A stretch of DNA of 64,000 bases. Origin: Ignelater luminosus (Eukaryota > Arthropoda > Insecta > Coleoptera > Elateridae). This document shows, piece after piece, positions 60,520-64,000 of the stretch. The stretch spans positions 49,739 to 113,738 of the forward strand of contig VTPC01000474.1 of assembly GCA_011009095.1 (NCBI GenBank), read 5' to 3'. The translations under genes were made by a program, and so were the position numbers. Every line of letters starts with the position of its first letter. The first letter of the stretch is position 1. The notes under the pieces are model-generated. The model was not told where the DNA came from. It ran no database searches and worked only from the letters and a program-made list of their open reading frames with translations.

Positions 60520-61275
60520 GTGTCTTGGCAGAACCTAGAGTAAAAGTGAATGAGATAGCAGATACTTTTTGCATATCAAAGGACCGTGCGTGCAATATTT
60601 TATGAATATTGGGTATGACAAACTTGTGCACTAGACAGGTGCAGTGGTTAGTCACATTTGAACAAAAATCATATCGAAAGGATATTTTAATTCTATAAAT
60701 GCAATCCAACCAAATTTGATTCATAACCGTTGATGAGGCTTAGGTCTACCACAACACTTCTGTCACCAAACAAAACAGTCAAGACAGTAAACTACGAAAC
60801 GCAAATTAATCCCAAAAAAGGCAAAAACAATTAATTGTCTCGACTGGTAAGATTATGACGATTGTTCTTTGGGATGCTCGTGGAATGTTCTGTGTTGACT
60901 AACTCAGAAAGAGAAAAATAATTAATGGCAAGTGTTATGAGAATCTATTGCAGCATTTGAACGATGAAATCAGGAAAAAGTGATCACATTTAGCAGAAAA
61001 AAGTGCTATTCATCATGACAATGTACCAGCCCACACATCAGTTGTTGCAATGGCTAAAATCAACGAATTAAAGTTGGAATCGCTTCTCCGATTATACTTC
61101 TCGAATCTCTTTCCTAACCTCAATAAATGGTTCGATAGAAAAGGTTTGCCAGCAGCAATGAAGTCAGCGATGCTCTAAATGGTTCGAGAAATCGACCTAT
61201 CAGTCTGGCATAACCGCTCTAGAACATCGTTGGGAAAAGTATATCGATCGAAATGGACAGTATGTAGAGAAATAA
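60520..61275 (+). pseudogene. Heavily mutated mariner transposase
   Basis: A plus-strand mariner relic with many stops and frameshifts. Blocks in order: VKVNEIADTFCISKDRA (helix-turn-helix, about 60540-60590), LGMTNLCTRQVQWLVTFEQK (the WVPR.LT region), FITVDEA (first Asp), STGKIMTIVLWDARGM and IHHDNVPAHTSVVAMAKINE (second Asp, about 61010-61060). The PHPPYSPDLAPSD block, with the third Asp, appears deleted. FPNLNKWF follows, and ALEHRWEKYIDRNGQYVEK ends at a TAA (61273-61275). Divergence is far greater than in the other two mariners, so it is the oldest of the three. It lies on the opposite strand from, and within 650 bp of, the irritans-type fragment. Terminal repeats were not recognised. 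Confidence 0.85.
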
Positions 61276-62034
61276 CTGAAATTCAATTCAAAAATATGTT
61301 GTTTTCTTAATTTTCTACCTTATACAGGTAGTGCACTTGTGTCCACAAATGGGCGGATTAGCAAAGCATATTCAAAAACTCGTGGCGTGAATATGCAGGT
61401 CTTGGTCTTGATCTCTCTGTACGTAGAAGAAGAAAAGTTAGATAACATTTCATTTGTACATAGTAATTAAAAAAAGAGTGTAAAACCAAGCCAGGTTTAA
61501 TTATTTGACAAAATAAATAAATACTAAGTAAATATTACTGAGTAACTACAAACTCCATAATCACAAAAATATGAAGAGTAAGATGTTAAAATAATGTGTT
61601 TCATTGAAAACAATAAGAATTTGGAATAATATTCTTTTATCACCTACTAGTTAAAACGTTTACAAGATTGAACCAGAAGTGTTTTTTCTTCCTAACAGTA
61701 TTTAATTCATATCTGTTCTTGTTAAAAGTGATCAGCAACGCCCTTCTTTCAACTGTGCAACATTATTATTAAATTAGCAAGTTTATATGTTTGGAGGATG
61801 TCTTGCAAGTTCACCATAGCACGAGCTTTTGATGGTTGTAAAATGCAAAACAATCGTAGCATCTTATGTTGTACAACCGGCATACTTAACCTAAAAAGCA
61901 ATCGTGACTTTTACTTTCTTTTAAGGGCAATCCCAGTTAAACATATCTATATCCAAAATGCTTACGAATAACCATTTATCGTACGTGACGCTATACAAAA
62001 CACTGATTCCATTAATCACGGTGCTGATCGATTA
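61276..62034. other. AT-rich stretch, nothing recognised
   Basis: Includes the decayed 3' side of the mariner relic. No other signal. Confidence 0.35.
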
Positions 62035-62190
62035 GTGAATGACAGAGCGGCCCACGCGCCTCACAATGGGCCGCATGACTTGCAGAACGGCGCTCGGGCC
62101 GGGCCAGACTACAATGGCCTCACCCGACACCCATGTGCTAATACCGTGTCATTATGGGGATGGTACACAACCCACGCTTCTAGGACTTTT
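62035..62190 (+). other. GC-rich island, possible exon
   Basis: About 150 bp of sharply higher GC. A plus-strand frame with GC-rich third positions reads NDRAAHAPHNGPHDLQNGAR and continues through AGPDYNGLTRHP, a composition like the disordered parts of transcription factors. An acceptor-like GATTAG precedes it. A second frame (62039-62245) is also open, and on the minus strand a donor-like GTGAGG lies at about 62120. A conserved non-coding element remains equally possible. Confidence 0.25.
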
Positions 62191-62961
62191 ATACGAATGT
62201 ATTGTTTATTTTATTATTAGGTTTGGTACGTTCTTGGCAGGATAAAAGTGGGCAGATTTGTCTGTGATAAAACGGAAATATCAAGGTTAGCATTACATAT
62301 AGTTTAAAAATAATTATAGAAACAAACAAGTTTTTATTAGGTTTTATGAGTACTCGTGAATAGTGAATTACATATTATTGTTACTGGCATACATAAATAG
62401 TACATACAACACAGTAATACCAATTGGAATTATAAGTAATTTAAGTTTTTTAAGAGAATTTCCGTAATTTCATACTGACAATATGTCCCACTTTTGCGAC
62501 GGAAGTAACAAAGTAAAAATTCCAAATTTTTATAATGTTTCATTAAATCATTAGCGAAAACCAAAGAGGCATTTTAAAATTGATATTGAATTTCAGACCA
62601 GACCGCAAGGTTTACTTCTGCAAATATTAATATTTCCTATAAAAATTGAAGTTTTTAGATTAAGTTCTTTCAAATCGTATTTGTCGCCTTGAGTCACTTT
62701 ATTTCCGTTCTTGATTTTTTTTATCTTGATTAGTTATAGCTGATTTATATGCAGATACGCAGATAAAACCACAGTAAATGTCTTCCGACAACAATAATTG
62801 AAAAACGTCGTTGATATTAAGAAAAATCTAAATTTTCTCGTTTCTCATAAAGTTAATCAATTTTATGTAGTCACTGTAACTAAATATTACTAGTGTTTCA
62901 TTAATGCTTTTTATCGTTTTTCAACTACATAAGAGTGCTAGATATTACTACTGCTACTTTA
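62191..62961. other. AT-rich stretch, nothing recognised
   Basis: No coding or repeat signal seen. Confidence 0.35.
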
Positions 62962-62965
62962 TATA

Positions 62966-62985
62966 GAGGGTGTCCAAAAACAACC
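62966..62985 (+). repeat. Solo GAGGGTGTCC transposon end
   Basis: GAGGGTGTCCAAAAACAACC after TATA (62962-62965) resembles the CAGGGTG-type left ends. The other end is either outside the window or lost. Nothing identifiable follows up to the tRNA copy. Confidence 0.35.
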
Positions 62986-63888
62986 TATAGGCGCTAGATT
63001 CCAGATATGAAATTATAATGGTTTGACGCAATACACTTAGGCAAGCCTAAAAGTACCGTTTATGAGATATAAGTAAGTTTAATATAAACTATCTTTTTTC
63101 TTCTAAATATTTAATACCTTTCTTAGAAATAATGTCAGACACTGGAATGGGATTTCTGGTGTGGTAGTGATGCAAATTTAAACTTGCAACTAATTTGACA
63201 AAAACTTTTTTTTCTTACAACATGTCTCGTTTTCCAAAGCTAAACCCTTATCAACTAGAATCTTTTGGTATTTATTCGGGAATGATCTGTAACGTTAAGA
63301 TAGAAATACCTACATCGGTGTGTGTTTCAATTTTTCTGACTGGCTCTTTTGCTTATAATGTTTTTTGAGTATGCAATATTGCCCATAAGCTAGCGATGGT
63401 CAAGTGCTCTTCTGTAGAATTCTGAATAATTCCATTAATTTGACCTTGCGGTCTACCATACCGTCCTTAAACTTATTGTAAATACCTTACTCTTGGTAAC
63501 CGACAAGTTGCACGAGTTTTGGGTGAACAAATTTAATTAATACGCAATCGAAAGACTGTTGATGACAAGCAGACGATCATGAATATCACGAAAATATTGA
63601 AAAAACAGCATTTGTTTCTTATATCTTTAGGTATACAAGAATCACGTCGCAATATCTTCTTAGGTATTGACATTTGCTTATACTTACTTACGTAGTTCTT
63701 AAACTTGATAAAACTGCTTCACTCGCCGATGTCAAAGGCTTTCAAATCGTTTAAAAGATATAGCTCTAATGGTGTAAATTGAAGACTATTTCTAGTTTCC
63801 CTTTTCCTGGTTAATTTCTTTCTGATAACTTTAAAATGGTTGCTTCGTTTAACAAGCTAAAAATTGTATGCTCGATATTGAAACATTT
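62986..63888. other. Unassigned sequence, possibly transposon interior
   Basis: No clear motif. A short plus-strand frame near 63495-63530 reads GNRQVARVLGE, which could be a helix-turn-helix fragment, but it is too short to assign. Confidence 0.25.
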
Positions 63889-63962
63889 AGGTCCCGGAGG
63901 GATTCGAACTCTCAATCTTTTGTTTACTAGACGGGCGCTTTAACCAACTAAGCCACGGCGCC
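63889..63962 (-). pseudogene. Degenerate tRNA-Thr(AGU)
   Basis: A minus-strand 74-nt tRNA-like sequence starting GGCGCCGTGGCTTAGTTGG, with the CTAGTAA anticodon loop (AGU). It closely follows nuclear tRNA-Thr. The acceptor stem has two mismatches (positions 3-70 and 4-69), the anticodon stem three (27-43, 28-42, 29-41) and the T stem one. It is therefore unlikely to make a working tRNA. The internal promoter boxes survive: the A box TGGCTTAGTTGG matches consensus and the B box is AGTTCGAATCC. It is either a tRNA pseudogene or the head of a tRNA-derived SINE extending to lower coordinates. No SINE body or poly(A) tail was recognised. Confidence 0.8.
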
Positions 63963-64000
63963 GTTGATGCTCTTTGAAGCACAGCACGAGTTGACAGATA

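Noticed and set aside
1..64000. Search for bacterial-type systems (operons, CRISPR arrays, toxin-antitoxin pairs, prophage).
   Set aside because: No regularly spaced direct repeats, no dense ORF clusters and no ribosome-binding-site patterns were seen; the sequence is eukaryotic throughout.

Overview
This is a window of AT-rich eukaryotic genome, almost certainly from an insect or another arthropod. The evidence is the load of mariner, Tc1-like, pogo-like and non-LTR elements of arthropod type, intron-like splice signals around isolated GC-rich exons, a nuclear tRNA-Thr-like copy, a 400-N scaffold gap, and no bacterial-style gene density. There are no operons, phage or CRISPR arrays. Most of the sequence is intergenic or intronic; what can be named is mainly transposable-element material in various stages of decay, plus a few candidate host exons.

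Layout. 0.4-1.1 kb: minus-strand relic of a Tc1-like transposase. 5.3-6.8 kb: a 1.45-kb element bounded by ~300-bp inverted repeats and carrying a broken minus-strand ORF with a GCDTTS...FGFGK motif. 13.8-16.4 kb: a decayed non-LTR retrotransposon (RT motifs A, B and C on the minus strand) split by a 1,281-bp mariner with both TIRs. That mariner's transposase has a 12-bp in-frame deletion inside the catalytic D34D spacing and a C-terminal frameshift. 18.0-18.2 kb: a fragment of a LINE endonuclease domain. 21.5-21.9 kb: a 383-bp MITE. 37.9-38.9, 44.5-48.1, 57.2-57.4 and 57.4-57.7 kb: four non-autonomous elements with CAGGGTG-like ends and TATA (or TA) at the borders. The largest is itself invaded by a 1,774-bp pogo-like element and contains a ~490-bp palindrome. 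39.5-39.8 kb: a ~70-bp-period tandem repeat. 59.2-61.3 kb: a 5'-truncated irritans-type (Himar-like) mariner next to a heavily mutated mariner of another type. 63.9 kb: a degenerate tRNA-Thr(AGU) copy at the window edge.

Host genes. Two minus-strand exons are well supported by splice sites and codon composition: 30804-30926 (41 codons, phase 0/0) and a terminal exon at 58142-58229 with a stop and a downstream AATAAA. I recognise neither protein. The second ends its gene upstream (in minus-strand order) of the first, so they are two genes or alternative last exons of one gene. Three shorter GC-rich islands (about 35.1, 41.3 and 62.1 kb) may be exons or conserved non-coding elements. Several further GC-rich or motif-dense islands (17.6, 23.8, 24.9, 48.6, 54.7 kb) look like regulatory-element candidates. 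The remaining long stretches showed nothing I could identify.
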